Positions 15,592 to 24,862 are shown, counted from the first letter of the stretch. The stretch is 44,506 nt of DNA from CAZLAK01 sp964557545 (GCA_964557545.1 CAZLAK010000020.1:1-44506), one strand, 5' to 3'. A program made the numbers and translations. Notes: generated by a model not told the origin, from the letters alone.

Positions 15592-16788
15592 TTAAAATAT
15601 AATTTTTTGCCTTCTCATGTTAATATTTAAAACCAGACCGATGGCCGCTAAGTTAGTAATCATACTGCTGCCTCCGTAGCTGAACATGGGCAGGGGGATA
15701 CCAGTAACCGGCATAATACCGGTAGTCATGCCTATGTTAACTACTACGTGAAAGATCACCATCGAAGCTATGCCTGCACAAATCAAGTAGCCGAAGTTGT
15801 CCTTGGCGTTGATAGCAATGTTAATAAAACGGTAGATGAGGAGGAAGAAAAGACCCAAGAGAGCTAGCGCTCCTATAAATCCCAGTTCTTCACCCACCAC
15901 GGAAAAAATGAAGTCTGTTTCCTGGATGGGCAGAAATTCCCCGTGCGTCTGGCTGCCCTGAAAAAGTCCGCGCCCCCAAAAGCCCCCTTGGCCAATGGCA
16001 ATCTGCGACTGTATGATGTGGTACCCGTCGCCGTGCCAGTCCTGCCAGGGGTTTAAAAAGATAATCAGCCTTTTTAGCTGGTAGTCCTTCAAAGGCACCC
16101 ACAAGTTAAAAGATGTGTTGGCTGCAAACCAGAAATGGGCCCAGATCCACAGGGAAACAAAGGCAAGGCCGCCTACAATTAACCCCGCTAACAGTAAAGG
16201 GCGTGCGCCGGCGGCAAATAGCATCCCGAACATGATGGCCGCAAAGACCATAGACGTGCCCAGGTCGGGCTGCTTTAGGACCAAGAGCATGGGCAAACCA
16301 AAAAAAATAAATGAGGGAATCAAATCACGAAAACGCTGGAGCTTGCCGCCGCGCTGGACGAGAAAGGCAGCGTAGCAGATGATCATAATTAGCTTGGAGA
16401 ACTCCGAAGGCTGAAAATTAAATGGGCCGATACTTATCCAGCGCGTGGCTCCCAGTTCTGTCCGGCCAATTAAGACAACGGCCAGTAACATGGCCAGATT
16501 AAGCGCGTAAAGCAATTTTATGCGCTTTGCCAGTTCTTCGTACTCTATGCAAAGCATAAAGGCCATAGCCGCCAAACCCAAAAGGACATTTAACAGCTGC
16601 TTTTTAACATAAATAAAAGAATCCACCGCACTGCTCCCGGCCGAACCCAGGACTTCCACCGGCTTGGTGGCACTGTAAATAATTACCAAGCCGTAAAGGA
16701 TGATGGCTGCCGTGGTCAAAACCAGCGTGTGGTCTAATTTTTTCAATGTCCTGCTGTGCACAAACAAGAAAAACCACACCCTCTGCAA
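15592..16788 (-). CDS. rodA: SEDS-family glycan polymerase RodA
   Basis: Peptidoglycan glycosyltransferase of lateral wall growth, working with PBP2 (mrdA, encoded upstream). About ten membrane segments in up to 398 residues. SEDS landmarks include GATRWISIGPFNFQPSEFSKL, LVLKQPDLGTSMVF, GLFQGSQTHGEFLPIQETDFIFSV (split across the large loop) and the terminal GIPLPMFSYGGSSM. TTG 16788 heads the frame; TTG at codon 8 or codon 15, nearer the usual KKLDHTL start, is also possible. Bounded on both sides by terminators. Confidence 0.93.
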   Translation of the reverse strand: MQRVWFFLFVHSRTLKKLDHTLVLTTAAIILYGLVIIYSATKPVEVLGSAGSSAVDSFIYVKKQLLNVLLGLAAMAFMLCIEYEELAKRIKLLYALNLAMLLAVVLIGRTELGATRWISIGPFNFQPSEFSKLIMIICYAAFLVQRGGKLQRFRDLIPSFIFFGLPMLLVLKQPDLGTSMVFAAIMFGMLFAAGARPLLLAGLIVGGLAFVSLWIWAHFWFAANTSFNLWVPLKDYQLKRLIIFLNPWQDWHGDGYHIIQSQIAIGQGGFWGRGLFQGSQTHGEFLPIQETDFIFSVVGEELGFIGALALLGLFFLLIYRFINIAINAKDNFGYLICAGIASMVIFHVVVNIGMTTGIMPVTGIPLPMFSYGGSSMITNLAAIGLVLNINMRRQKIIF

Positions 16789-16850
16789 GCCTTCTTTACT
16801 GCACCATTGTAATTTTACAGCCGCCGGCTGTCAATTAAGCTTTTCCTCCC

Positions 16851-16885
16851 AAAAATAAAAAAGCCCGCCTTTTAAAAACGGACTT
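16851..16885 (-). terminator. Terminator after minE
   Basis: AAGTCCG/CGGGCTT arms (16885-16861) around an AT-rich loop are followed by TTTTTTATTTTT. It closes the minC-minD-minE unit. Confidence 0.8.
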
Positions 16886-16902
16886 AACACTTTAGGAAAA
16901 AC

Positions 16903-17178
16903 TTAAGCAGTGGTCCGCGCCGCCCTCTTTATCCCCTTTACCGGTATGTTAGCCACCAAGGCGACAGTGGTGCCGCTGGAATCTAAACTTACTTCCAATG
17001 ATTCCTCATCTATTTCCATGTAATTGGAAATTACTTTGATTAACTCAACTTTTAAGGTGTCCATTAACTGGGGAGAAATGCTCGTACGGTCGTGTAACAG
17101 GACAAGCCGCAACCTTTCTTTGGCAACGTTTTTGCTGCCGCCATCCCTGCTAAATAGCTTGTAAAGGAAATCAAGCAC
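16903..17178 (-). CDS. minE: Cell division topological factor MinE
   Basis: 91-residue MinE. The N-terminal amphipathic membrane-targeting helix MLDFLYKLFSRDG is followed by the MinD-stimulating segment KNVAKERLRLVLLHDR and the topological-specificity domain. It stimulates MinD ATPase so that Min proteins oscillate; this means the organism uses a MinE (Gram-negative/Clostridia-like) rather than a DivIVA/MinJ system, as far as this window shows. GTG 17178 lies 8 bases after GGAGG. It follows minD by 18 bases. Confidence 0.95.
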   Translation of the reverse strand: MLDFLYKLFSRDGGSKNVAKERLRLVLLHDRTSISPQLMDTLKVELIKVISNYMEIDEESLEVSLDSSGTTVALVANIPVKGIKRAARTTA

Positions 17179-17196
17179 CGGTATGCCCTCCCCCGC

Positions 17197-17991
17197 CTAT
17201 TTAAGGCCAATTATTTTACGTAGCCTGCCCCACAGGCCCGCCTCTTCCTCCAGGTTCATAAAAGGCACTTCCTCTCCCAGCAGGCGGGCAGTTATATTCC
17301 TGTATGCCTGCCCCGAACGGGAGTTTTGATTTAGAACTACAGGCTCACCGCGGTTGGTGGTGATGACAATCATCTCATCCTCGGGTATAACTCCCAGCAA
17401 GTCGATGGCCAGTATGTCTATTATGTCATCAATACTCATCATATCGCCTTGCCTGACCATCTTCGGCCTAATACGGTTGATGATTAATTTTGGCTCGCGC
17501 AGCTCAGCGGCCTCCAGAAGTCCGATTATCCTGTCAGCATCCCTTACTGCCGCCACCTCAGGAGTAGTGACCACAATAGCCTTGTCGGCCCCCGCAATAG
17601 CGTTCTTAAAACCCTGCTCTATACCGGCTGGACAGTCGATAATTACATAATCAAATTCTCTTTTTAATTCTTCGCACAGGCTCTTCATCTGCTCCGGACT
17701 GACGGCAGTTTTGTCCTTTGTCTGGGCAGCCGGCAAAAGGTGCAGCCCCTCCAAACGCTTGTCCTTAATTAAAGCTTGACGCAGGCGGCAGTTGCCGCTG
17801 GTAACATCTACTAAATCGAATACAATTCTATTTTCCAGGCCCAAAACTACGTCTAAGTTGCGTAGCCCGATATCGGCATCTACCATAACTACTTTATAAC
17901 CCCTAGCTGCCAGTCCAGCTCCAATATTGGCAGTGGTGGTAGTCTTACCTACCCCCCCTTTGCCGGAGGTAATAACGATTACTTCCCCCAT
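17197..17991 (-). CDS. minD: Septum site-determining ATPase MinD
   Basis: Deviant Walker A ATPase (GKGGVGKTTT near the N terminus), with DADIGLRNLDVVLGLENR (A-prime/switch region), DCPAGIE and a C-terminal amphipathic helix (LWGRLRKIIGLK) that acts as the membrane-targeting sequence. About 264 residues, normal length. ATG 17991 gives the canonical MGEVIVITSGKGG start; TTG 17997 two codons upstream is equally well placed after the repeated AGGAGGAGGAG. MinD recruits MinC and is displaced by MinE. Confidence 0.96.
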   Translation of the reverse strand: MGEVIVITSGKGGVGKTTTTANIGAGLAARGYKVVMVDADIGLRNLDVVLGLENRIVFDLVDVTSGNCRLRQALIKDKRLEGLHLLPAAQTKDKTAVSPEQMKSLCEELKREFDYVIIDCPAGIEQGFKNAIAGADKAIVVTTPEVAAVRDADRIIGLLEAAELREPKLIINRIRPKMVRQGDMMSIDDIIDILAIDLLGVIPEDEMIVITTNRGEPVVLNQNSRSGQAYRNITARLLGEEVPFMNLEEEAGLWGRLRKIIGLK

Positions 17992-18050
17992 GCCCAAGCT
18001 CCTCCTCCTGTAAAGTCAACGCGCGCTTTGTGCCGTAAATACTTTGCCTT

Positions 18051-18494
18051 TTAGTTAACCTTACCCTGCCGTTCCCCCCAACTCTGAATGGCTTCAATGG
18101 TTACGACCCCATCTTTTATTCGTGCCACTTCCGGCTGGCCAGCACAGTCCTTTTCGTCGTCGGGCGGGCGTGTAATGTGGTTGGCAATTCTCAACTGCGT
18201 GGGCTGCAGCTTAAAAGCGATTACCACCGCGTTTTCGTCCCCTGCTGCCCCGGCGTGCACTACTCCCCTTAAAGCACCCATGACTATAACATTACCGGTC
18301 GCCACCACTTCCGAGCCAGGGTTTACATCACCGAGAATGACTACATTTCCGTTGTAATGAATGCTCTGACCGGAACGCAGGGTCCGCTGTACTAAGATGG
18401 TATTTTCGTCAACCAAGCCCTCTTGATCCGGCGGAAAACCCTTTAAAAGCCCCCATATACCGTTATTTTTAACCCCAGCTTTGAAAAACGTCAA
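18051..18494 (-). CDS. minC: MinC, C-terminal domain only
   Basis: Only 147 residues; ordinary MinC has about 210-260. Residues about 30-120 are the MinC C-terminal beta-helix (RSGQSIHYNGNVVILGDVN, then GNVIVMGALRG and LQPTQLRIA), which dimerises and binds MinD. The N-terminal domain that antagonises FtsZ polymerisation is absent: upstream to the mrdA terminator (18572) there are fewer than 80 bases and no remnant. The start TTG 18494 has AAGGGGG upstream. Whether it still inhibits FtsZ is uncertain; the C-terminal domain of E. coli MinC contributes by binding the FtsZ tail. It heads minC-minD-minE. Confidence 0.9.
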   Translation of the reverse strand: MTFFKAGVKNNGIWGLLKGFPPDQEGLVDENTILVQRTLRSGQSIHYNGNVVILGDVNPGSEVVATGNVIVMGALRGVVHAGAAGDENAVVIAFKLQPTQLRIANHITRPPDDEKDCAGQPEVARIKDGVVTIEAIQSWGERQGKVN

Positions 18495-18571
18495 ACCCCT
18501 GTCCCCCTTACCAGTGCTGCTACCACACAGTTAATTCTACGGCAGGCAACTAAATCCTGCTATTAAAAAAC

Positions 18572-18596
18572 AAAAAAATCGGGGCAAAAAACCCCG
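18572..18596 (-). terminator. Terminator after mrdA
   Basis: CGGGG-TTTTTTG-CCCCG (18596-18580) is followed by ATTTTTTTG. It ends the mreB-mreC-mreD-mrdA unit. A T run on the other side makes it potentially bidirectional. Confidence 0.85.
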
Positions 18597-18652
18597 TTTT
18601 TCAACCTTATTAGACAAAACTATTGAGCAAAGAACAATATTTCATTCATATG

Positions 18653-20623
18653 TTATTCCGGGCTGACGGGATTCACTTTGCCAGGAATTGGCAGGCCAAA
18701 ATAGGCAGCCAGCATATCCTCAGCTACCGGCCCGGCAGCAGTGCCGCCATGTCCTGCATGCTCCATAACTACTGCTACGGCAATTTCCGGGTTTTCGTAG
18801 GGGGCAAAGGCCACAAAAAGGGCGTGCGTATCCCGGCCCTCTACTTCGGCCGTACCTGTTTTAGCAGCTACCTTGGGAAAATTGACAAAAAAACCGTATG
18901 CTGTACCGTCGGGTGGCTGGGTCACCTCGTACATGGCTTTCCTGATCACCTCTAAATTAGCAGGAGAAACGTTTACCCGGCCCAATTCGACCGGAGTGTT
19001 TTCTTTTATTACGCGCCCTGCCGGATCGACAACTCTTTGCACAATATAAGGCCGGTAGCGAATGCCGCCGTTAGCAACAGCCGCTACATAGGAGGCCAGT
19101 TCCAAGGGCGTGTAGCGGTTGTCCCCTTGTCCGATGGAAGAAATAATGGTATCGTAATCGTGCCAGTCCAAATCCCACTCAATAGCGCGCAGCTCGTCTG
19201 CTCTCTTGCGCATTAACGTGCGGCGCTGCTCTTCACTGGCCGCCCTGGACAAAAGCTCTTCGTACCTTTGTTCTATTTCCGCCACCTTTTTCCTGTCACC
19301 GTCACTCAAGTAGGGCAGGCGCAAGGCAAGCTTTGTTTCCGGTCCAGGAATTACGCCGCTGTCTTCCCCCGGCAGGTCAATGCCAGTCTTCTCGCCCAAA
19401 CCGAACTGGCGCGCCATGCGGGCAATTTCATCTATGCCCAAACGCAGGCCAAGCTGGTAAAAGTAAACGTCGCAAGAAACCTTTATCGCCCTGACCAGGT
19501 CAACTTTGCCGTGCCCCCCCGGTTTCCAGTCGTAAAAAATTCTTCCCAAGAAAAAGTAACCCGGATCGTCAATAACATCCCGGGGTGTTATTTTGCCCGA
19601 CTCCAGCCCCGCTAGGGCAACAATCATTTTAAAAGTCGAACCCGGAGCATAAGCCATGAGAGCGCGGTTGAGCATAGGTTTCCAGGGAGAATTGAAAATT
19701 TCCTCAAAGTCTTTCTGGGACAGCACCCCAGAAAGTTTTGCCGGGTCGAATGCGGGGTAACTGGCCATAGCCAAAACGGCACCCGTACGCACGTCCAAAG
19801 CTACGGCCGCCCCCGCCCTGGCCTCCCTGTAGCCCTGCTTTAGTGCTTCACGTGACGATCTGGCCAGTGCTTCCTCGGCCGCTTTTTGCACGCGGTGGTC
19901 AATAGTCAGAACGAGGTTGTTGCCGGGAACAGGGGGTTTTATCCCCAAATCGCGCACCGGTCTGGCCAGGGAGTCCACCTCCACCTGCCGGCCACCGTCC
20001 TGGCCCCGCAAATACTGCTCGTACTGGTACTCCAAACCCGTCTGGCCAAAATTGTCGCCGGGCTTATAACCTTTGTCCCTGTTGGCCGCCAGCTGCTCCT
20101 CGTTGATCTGCCGCACGTAACCGAGCACGTGAGCCAGCAGCTGCCCCAAAGGGTAATCGCGCACGGGCTCAATATCAATTTCTACGCCGGGCAATTCCAG
20201 GCGCTGTTCCTCAATTTTGGCCACTACCTCCGGCGAGATGCGGGTAGCAATTTTTACCGGCTCGTAGAGGCGCTTTCTCTGTCCAATCTTTTGACGGATT
20301 TCCTCCTGGCTGATACCTAAAATATTAGCCAGCTTATCAATAACACCTTCATTGTCTTGACGGCCAAGGTTTACCAGAGAAACTGTGTACACCGGCTGGT
20401 TTCCAACCAGTTTCACCCCCCAGCGGTCAAAAATTTCACCGCGCGGGGCCGGTATGGAAATGAGCCTCATCCTGTTTTCTCTGGCCAGGGTAGTAAATTT
20501 ATCGTTCTGTATAAGCTGCATGTATACAAGCCTGCCTGCCAAAACTGTGAAAAAAGCCAGCACCAAAAAGAGAAACACGTGCATCTTCTTTTCTTGTGCC
20601 CTTCTCTCCAAAACCAAACTCAT
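18653..20623 (-). CDS. mrdA: Penicillin-binding protein 2 (MrdA), elongasome transpeptidase
   Basis: Class B PBP of 656 residues: one N-terminal membrane anchor (about 14-37), the PBP dimerisation domain (PAPRGEIFDRWG, about 58-69), and the transpeptidase domain with the active serine in STFK (about 329-332), the SxN-type motif SCD (in KVSCDVYFYQLG) and KTGTAE. It cross-links lateral wall peptidoglycan with RodA under MreB guidance. The start is ATG 20623, one base beyond the mreD stop region; the longer frame to 20746 lies inside mreD. It belongs to the mreB-mreC-mreD-mrdA operon. Confidence 0.95.
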   Translation of the reverse strand: MSLVLERRAQEKKMHVFLFLVLAFFTVLAGRLVYMQLIQNDKFTTLARENRMRLISIPAPRGEIFDRWGVKLVGNQPVYTVSLVNLGRQDNEGVIDKLANILGISQEEIRQKIGQRKRLYEPVKIATRISPEVVAKIEEQRLELPGVEIDIEPVRDYPLGQLLAHVLGYVRQINEEQLAANRDKGYKPGDNFGQTGLEYQYEQYLRGQDGGRQVEVDSLARPVRDLGIKPPVPGNNLVLTIDHRVQKAAEEALARSSREALKQGYREARAGAAVALDVRTGAVLAMASYPAFDPAKLSGVLSQKDFEEIFNSPWKPMLNRALMAYAPGSTFKMIVALAGLESGKITPRDVIDDPGYFFLGRIFYDWKPGGHGKVDLVRAIKVSCDVYFYQLGLRLGIDEIARMARQFGLGEKTGIDLPGEDSGVIPGPETKLALRLPYLSDGDRKKVAEIEQRYEELLSRAASEEQRRTLMRKRADELRAIEWDLDWHDYDTIISSIGQGDNRYTPLELASYVAAVANGGIRYRPYIVQRVVDPAGRVIKENTPVELGRVNVSPANLEVIRKAMYEVTQPPDGTAYGFFVNFPKVAAKTGTAEVEGRDTHALFVAFAPYENPEIAVAVVMEHAGHGGTAAGPVAEDMLAAYFGLPIPGKVNPVSPE

Positions 20624-20624
20624 A

Positions 20625-21128
20625 TTACCAAAACCCCCGGTATTCCTTTTCCCGCACTTGAAAGACCCGTAAAAAACGCTTAAAGAACGGCGGGACAAGG
20701 ACGGCTGTATAAAGGGAAACGGGCAGTGCAACCCCCACAAGAGCACTTAAAGGCAAAATATGCACACCCAGGTAGAAAAACAAGAGGTAATTAAGGATAA
20801 GGCCGCCTAAAGAAGATAAAAACACAACGCCCCCCGCAATTAAAGGGCTCTCCCTGTAGAAGCGCTCCCCGCAAATGCCGGCCAGCCAGCCGGCAGCCAT
20901 TTTTACCAGGGCATTTAAACCTATATAAGAACCACAAAAAAGGTCTTCTACGACGCCGGCAGCAAATCCCCAAAAAGCGCCTTCGCGCGCTCCTAAAAGA
21001 AAACCGCTCACCGTTACCGTGAGCATTACCAGGTCGGGTTTTATGCCCATTACACTCACATGATCAAGAACGGTGGTTTGCAATAACAAAACCACCACTT
21101 GCAGCAACAGAAAAATATAAAAGTCCAC
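20625..21128 (-). CDS. mreD: Rod shape-determining membrane protein MreD
   Basis: 167-residue polytopic membrane protein (about five hydrophobic segments) with the MreD landmarks KPDLVMLTV and GFAAGVVEDLF near the middle. It links MreC to the MreB/PBP2/RodA complex. GTG 21128, after AGGTGATAAG, starts 6 bases past the mreC stop, and its end abuts mrdA. Confidence 0.93.
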   Translation of the reverse strand: MDFYIFLLLQVVVLLLQTTVLDHVSVMGIKPDLVMLTVTVSGFLLGAREGAFWGFAAGVVEDLFCGSYIGLNALVKMAAGWLAGICGERFYRESPLIAGGVVFLSSLGGLILNYLLFFYLGVHILPLSALVGVALPVSLYTAVLVPPFFKRFLRVFQVREKEYRGFW

Positions 21129-21134
21129 AGCTTA

Positions 21135-21968
21135 TCACCTGCCAGCCGTCAAACCCGTTACTATAAAAACTTCTTCTAACCGGTTCAAAGGGGCAAAAGG
21201 CCTGACAACGGCAGTTTTAAACATGCCGGAAGGTTCGTTTTGGACACTTTCCACAGCGCCTACCGGCAAGCCTTTGGGAAAAACACTGCCCAGCCCGGAA
21301 GTAACGACTGCTTGACCGGTTTCTACCGGCGCGTCGTTGGCAATATGGATCATCCTGGTTTTTCCGCCGCCGCCCGTAATTCCCTCTAAAATGCCGGGGG
21401 TCCTGGTTTCCTGTACAGTGGCACTCACCCCGCTGCGCGGGTCGCTGATCAAGAGCACCTCACAGGTAGAAGAGGACACGGATACCACCCTTCCTACCAA
21501 GCCCTCCGGCACTAAAACAGTCATATTCTCCCGCACACCGTCCCCCGCACCCCGGTTGAGAGTTACCGTGCCAAACCAGTTATTAGGGTCCCTGGCTACT
21601 ACCGAAGCCGCCATGAGGCTGTACTGGCCGGCTGCCGCCTGCTTATAGTTTAAAAGCGCCGCCAGCCGCTCACATTCCTTTTTGTACTCATTTAACTGGA
21701 TAATCTCACCTTTTAGTCTGGATAACTCCTCTTCCAGCTGCCGGTTGCGCTCAGCAGCCCCTACAGCATGAACGGGCAGGGAGATTAAATAGGAAGCCTG
21801 CCGGCCCAACCAATTCAGCCCTAATTGAACGGGAGCCAGCACGTCTTTAAATTTATACAATAAAAACTCTGACCGCATTTGGTTGGGAGCAGTAACCCGC
21901 ATGGCGGACAGAGAAGCAACCAATATTAAAGCCAGTAAAAACAGCTTCTTAGCTTTGTTCCAATGCAT
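21135..21968 (-). CDS. mreC: Rod shape-determining protein MreC
   Basis: 277 residues: an N-terminal membrane segment (about 9-25), a coiled coil (about 70-110, RNRQLEEELSRLKGEI), and the two-lobed beta domain with DPNNWFGTVTLNRGAGDGV and LLISDPRSGVSATVQ. The periplasmic-side scaffold binds PBP2 and regulates elongation. ATG 21968 follows GGGGAG at 10 bases. It lies about 75 bases after mreB. Confidence 0.95.
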   Translation of the reverse strand: MHWNKAKKLFLLALILVASLSAMRVTAPNQMRSEFLLYKFKDVLAPVQLGLNWLGRQASYLISLPVHAVGAAERNRQLEEELSRLKGEIIQLNEYKKECERLAALLNYKQAAAGQYSLMAASVVARDPNNWFGTVTLNRGAGDGVRENMTVLVPEGLVGRVVSVSSSTCEVLLISDPRSGVSATVQETRTPGILEGITGGGGKTRMIHIANDAPVETGQAVVTSGLGSVFPKGLPVGAVESVQNEPSGMFKTAVVRPFAPLNRLEEVFIVTGLTAGR

Positions 21969-22043
21969 CCCCTAACTACTCCCCGCCGGCAAATATCTTC
22001 CACGGCTACATCGGGATACTGCCCAAAACAGCTTTCTCGGTTA

Positions 22044-23075
22044 TCAGGCGAGTCTTTTGGGCTGGATTAACACTTTGCGCAGGACATCGATGTTTTCCAG
22101 CACCCGCCCCGCACCGTAAGCCACGGCCAGCAAAGGCTCGTCTGCCAAGTGAACGGGCATCCCCGTTTGCTCGCTCACCAGCCGGTCAAGGCCGCGCAAC
22201 AGTGAGCCGCCGCCGGCCATAACTATACCGCGGTCCATAATATCGGCGGCCAGTTCCGGCGGCGTCTGTTCCAGGGTGGCTTTAATAGCATCTATGATAC
22301 TGGATACCGGCTCAGATAGAGCCTTGTAGATCTCTTCGTTGGTTATCATTATGGTTTTAGGCAGCCCGGTTACTAAATCGCGGCCGCGCACCTCATCCGT
22401 CTCCAGCTTGTCCGGCGGGTAAGCCGTGCCGATTTGTATTTTAATCTGCTCGGCGGTCCTCTCTCCGATCATCAGGTTGTAAGTGCGCTTGACGTGGTTG
22501 ATAATGGCCTCGTCCATCTCGTCACTGGCAATGCGGATCGAGCGGCTGGTAACAATGCCGCCCAGGGAGATAACCGCTACTTCCGTAGTTCCGCCGCCAA
22601 TGTCCACAATCATGTTGCCGGTGGGTTCGTGCACAGGCAGGCCCGCCCCGATAGCGGCGGCCATCGGCTCCTCAATGAGGTAGGCCTCCCTAGCCCCTGC
22701 CTGCAAGGCAGCCTCGCGCACCGCCCTTTCTTCTACAGCCGTAACGCCGGAGGGCACACCGACCACTACCCGCGGCCTCACTATAAAGCTGCGGCCGCGC
22801 AGGGCCTTGTTTATAAAGTACTTTATCATGCTCTGGGTCATGTCAAAGTCGGCAATAACCCCGTCCTTAAGCGGCCGGATAGCCACAATATTGCCCGGTG
22901 TACGGCCTATCATCCGCTTGGCTTCCTCGCCGACAGCCAAAACCTGACCCGTGTCTTTTTGAATAGCTACTACAGAAGGCTCGCGTATAACGATGCCCTT
23001 GCCCTTTACATAAACCAGGGAATTGGCCGTCCCCAGATCCATGCCCATATCCTTGGAAAAAAGACCGATGCGCAT
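22044..23075 (-). CDS. mreB: Rod shape-determining actin homologue MreB
   Basis: Bacterial actin, 343 residues. Phosphate-1 loop MDLGTANSLVY, phosphate-2 motif VDIGGGTTEVAVISLGG and adenosine motif MAGGGSLLRGLD are intact. A basic N-terminal stretch (MRIGLFSKDMG) may aid membrane contact. ATG 23075 is chosen with GAGGGG 7 bases upstream; the ten extra upstream codons are not family-like. It directs lateral wall synthesis and heads the mreBCD-mrdA genes. Confidence 0.96.
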   Translation of the reverse strand: MRIGLFSKDMGMDLGTANSLVYVKGKGIVIREPSVVAIQKDTGQVLAVGEEAKRMIGRTPGNIVAIRPLKDGVIADFDMTQSMIKYFINKALRGRSFIVRPRVVVGVPSGVTAVEERAVREAALQAGAREAYLIEEPMAAAIGAGLPVHEPTGNMIVDIGGGTTEVAVISLGGIVTSRSIRIASDEMDEAIINHVKRTYNLMIGERTAEQIKIQIGTAYPPDKLETDEVRGRDLVTGLPKTIMITNEEIYKALSEPVSSIIDAIKATLEQTPPELAADIMDRGIVMAGGGSLLRGLDRLVSEQTGMPVHLADEPLLAVAYGAGRVLENIDVLRKVLIQPKRLA

Positions 23076-23112
23076 TTTTTGGCCCCTCTCTTTCTTTGAA
23101 TACACCAGAAAT

Positions 23113-23826
23113 TTAAATAAGGCCTTCGGCCTTTAAGCTTACAAACCTTTTTTCTCCAACAATAATGTGGTCCAGAACTTGAATACCGATAATTTTTCCC
23201 GCCTCTACCAGTCTTTCTGTTATTTCAATATCTTCTCTGCTGGGGGCAGGATCTCCGCTGGGATGGTTGTGAACCAGGATCACCGAAGCCGCGCTCCTCT
23301 TTATAGCTCTGCGGAAGATTTCCCGCGGGTGCACAGCCGAATAATTCAAAGTCCCCACAGAAACCTCGTCCACACCCAAAACTCTGTTCTTGGTATTTAA
23401 AAGGAGGACGCGGAAGTGCTCCCTGTCCAGGCGCCGCATTTCTTCCATGACTAGGGCTGCGGCATCGCCCGGCGACTTAATAAGGGGACGCGGTGATTCA
23501 GTAAAGCGGGCCAGCCGGCGGGCCAGCTCGAGCGCCGCCTTTACCTGGCAGGCCTTGGCCAGGCCTACCCCCTTTATTTCAGCCAGTTCTTCCACGCTGG
23601 CATCAACCAGGTGCCTTAAATTTTTAAATTTAGTTATCACTACCGCGGCCAGGTCGAGCGCCGTAAACTCCTTTGAGCCGGTCCTGAGTAAAATGGCCAG
23701 TAATTCCGCGTCGGACAAAGAACCGGCACCTTCTTTAACCAGCCTCTCACGCGGCCTTAAATCTTCGGGCAGTTCTTTTATAGTCGGCTTTTCACTTGTG
23801 CGGTACACGGACACCAATAACAACAC
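23113..23826 (-). CDS. radC: RadC/JAB-domain protein
   Basis: 237 residues: a helix-hairpin-helix region (LVDASVEELAEIKGVGLAKA, about 91-110), then the JAB/MPN metalloprotease-like domain with EVSVGTLNYSAVHPREIFRRA split, and the JAMM signature HNHPSGDPAPSREDIE. The old link to DNA repair is not supported; the real role is unknown. Next to maf and mreB, as in many Firmicutes. The N-terminal start is unclear: GTG 23826 heads a run of possible GTG/TTG starts before VYRTSEKPTIKELP. Confidence 0.93.
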   Translation of the reverse strand: MLLLVSVYRTSEKPTIKELPEDLRPRERLVKEGAGSLSDAELLAILLRTGSKEFTALDLAAVVITKFKNLRHLVDASVEELAEIKGVGLAKACQVKAALELARRLARFTESPRPLIKSPGDAAALVMEEMRRLDREHFRVLLLNTKNRVLGVDEVSVGTLNYSAVHPREIFRRAIKRSAASVILVHNHPSGDPAPSREDIEITERLVEAGKIIGIQVLDHIIVGEKRFVSLKAEGLI

Positions 23827-23849
23827 CTACTGGCCGGACAAAGCCCGTG

Positions 23850-24440
23850 CTAGCTGCTCCCGCCCGGCAAAATACTCACGCCAAAATGCTTGAGCATAGT
23901 GGCAAGCCTGGCCAGCGGCAGGCCCACAACATTAGTATAGCAGCCCTCTATTCTCTCAATAAAAATCGCCGCCTTACCCTGTACAGCGTAGGCACCGGCT
24001 TTATCCAGCGGCTCTTCAGTCGCCACATAGGACTCTATCTCGGCGTCAGTAATATCTTTAAAGTACACCCTGGTCATCTCACGTCCCGTAATTGATTCCC
24101 CGCTGGCCGCATCGATAAGAGCAAGGCCGGTATAAACCTCGTGAACATCTGCGCGCAGCCGCTTTAACATCCCCACAGCTTCTTGGGGGCTGGCAGGCTT
24201 TCCCATTATCTCGCCGCGCCAGACAACCACCGTATCGGCTCCAATAACAATGCCTGAAGTTAACTGCAAAGCTACCTGGTGCGCCTTTTCTTTGGCCAGC
24301 ACCTCCACCAGTTCAGCCGGGGTCAATCCCGGCAGGACCGATTCATAAGCCGTGGAAGGTATTACCTTAAATTTTAAACCCAGCTGCTCTAAAAGGCTTT
24401 TACGGCGCGGCGAAGACGAGGCAAGGATAATTTCTTTCAC
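23850..24440 (-). CDS. maf: Maf nucleotide pyrophosphatase
   Basis: 196-residue house-cleaning enzyme that hydrolyses dTTP, UTP and modified pyrimidine triphosphates. Maf motifs: the N-terminal SSSPRRKSLLEQLGL and GADTVVVWRGEIMGKP; the typical Maf ending VVGLPLARLATML is present. GTG 24440 with AAAGGTGA about 10 bases upstream. Clustered with radC and mreB. Confidence 0.95.
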   Translation of the reverse strand: MKEIILASSSPRRKSLLEQLGLKFKVIPSTAYESVLPGLTPAELVEVLAKEKAHQVALQLTSGIVIGADTVVVWRGEIMGKPASPQEAVGMLKRLRADVHEVYTGLALIDAASGESITGREMTRVYFKDITDAEIESYVATEEPLDKAGAYAVQGKAAIFIERIEGCYTNVVGLPLARLATMLKHFGVSILPGGSS

Positions 24441-24461
24441 AAAAGCACATTCACCTTTTCT

Positions 24462-24719
24462 TTAAACTTTGCGGTATAAAATGTAGCCCAGGATAAGACC
24501 TAAAGCGGTGAACGGGTTTAAAGCAACGGTAAAACCAAAAGTAAGACTAAAAAAATGAAGGTCCAAAGTGGACGGATGCAAACCTATAAGCGTTGATGAT
24601 TTAAGCCAGGGCAGCCAAGGCGCCAGGGCATTGCCCAAAGCGCTCCCGGCAAGGCCCCCGGCCAGCATGAGCAAAACAAGCACCCAGGTGTTGCCGGTAC
24701 TTCTATAACTTTTGGCCAT
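24462..24719 (-). CDS. DUF4321-type small membrane protein
   Basis: 85 residues with two hydrophobic segments (about 12-30 and 58-80) and the pattern LHFFSLTFGFTVALNPFTALGLILG typical of this small family (shown here in two parts: LHFFSLTFGFTV and ALNPFTALGLILG). It commonly lies next to maf/radC in Clostridia; function is unknown. ATG 24719 follows GGGAG at 7 bases; the longer frame upstream is not credible. Confidence 0.8.
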   Translation of the reverse strand: MAKSYRSTGNTWVLVLLMLAGGLAGSALGNALAPWLPWLKSSTLIGLHPSTLDLHFFSLTFGFTVALNPFTALGLILGYILYRKV

Positions 24720-24862
24720 GACCAATCTCCCGTCAAAAAGAGATACCCAAAAACAGTTTACCACCTCGCCAATTTTGTGACAAGCTTATGCGAAAATTAA
24801 AAAATATCGGGTTATTATATATTAGTAACTGCCATTATTTGTTCAAGGAGCAAGAATATCTT

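Noticed and set aside
22434..23099. A 221-codon open frame antisense to mreB
   Set aside because: mreB is certain on the other strand; the antisense frame is a by-product of its codon pattern, with no family resemblance.
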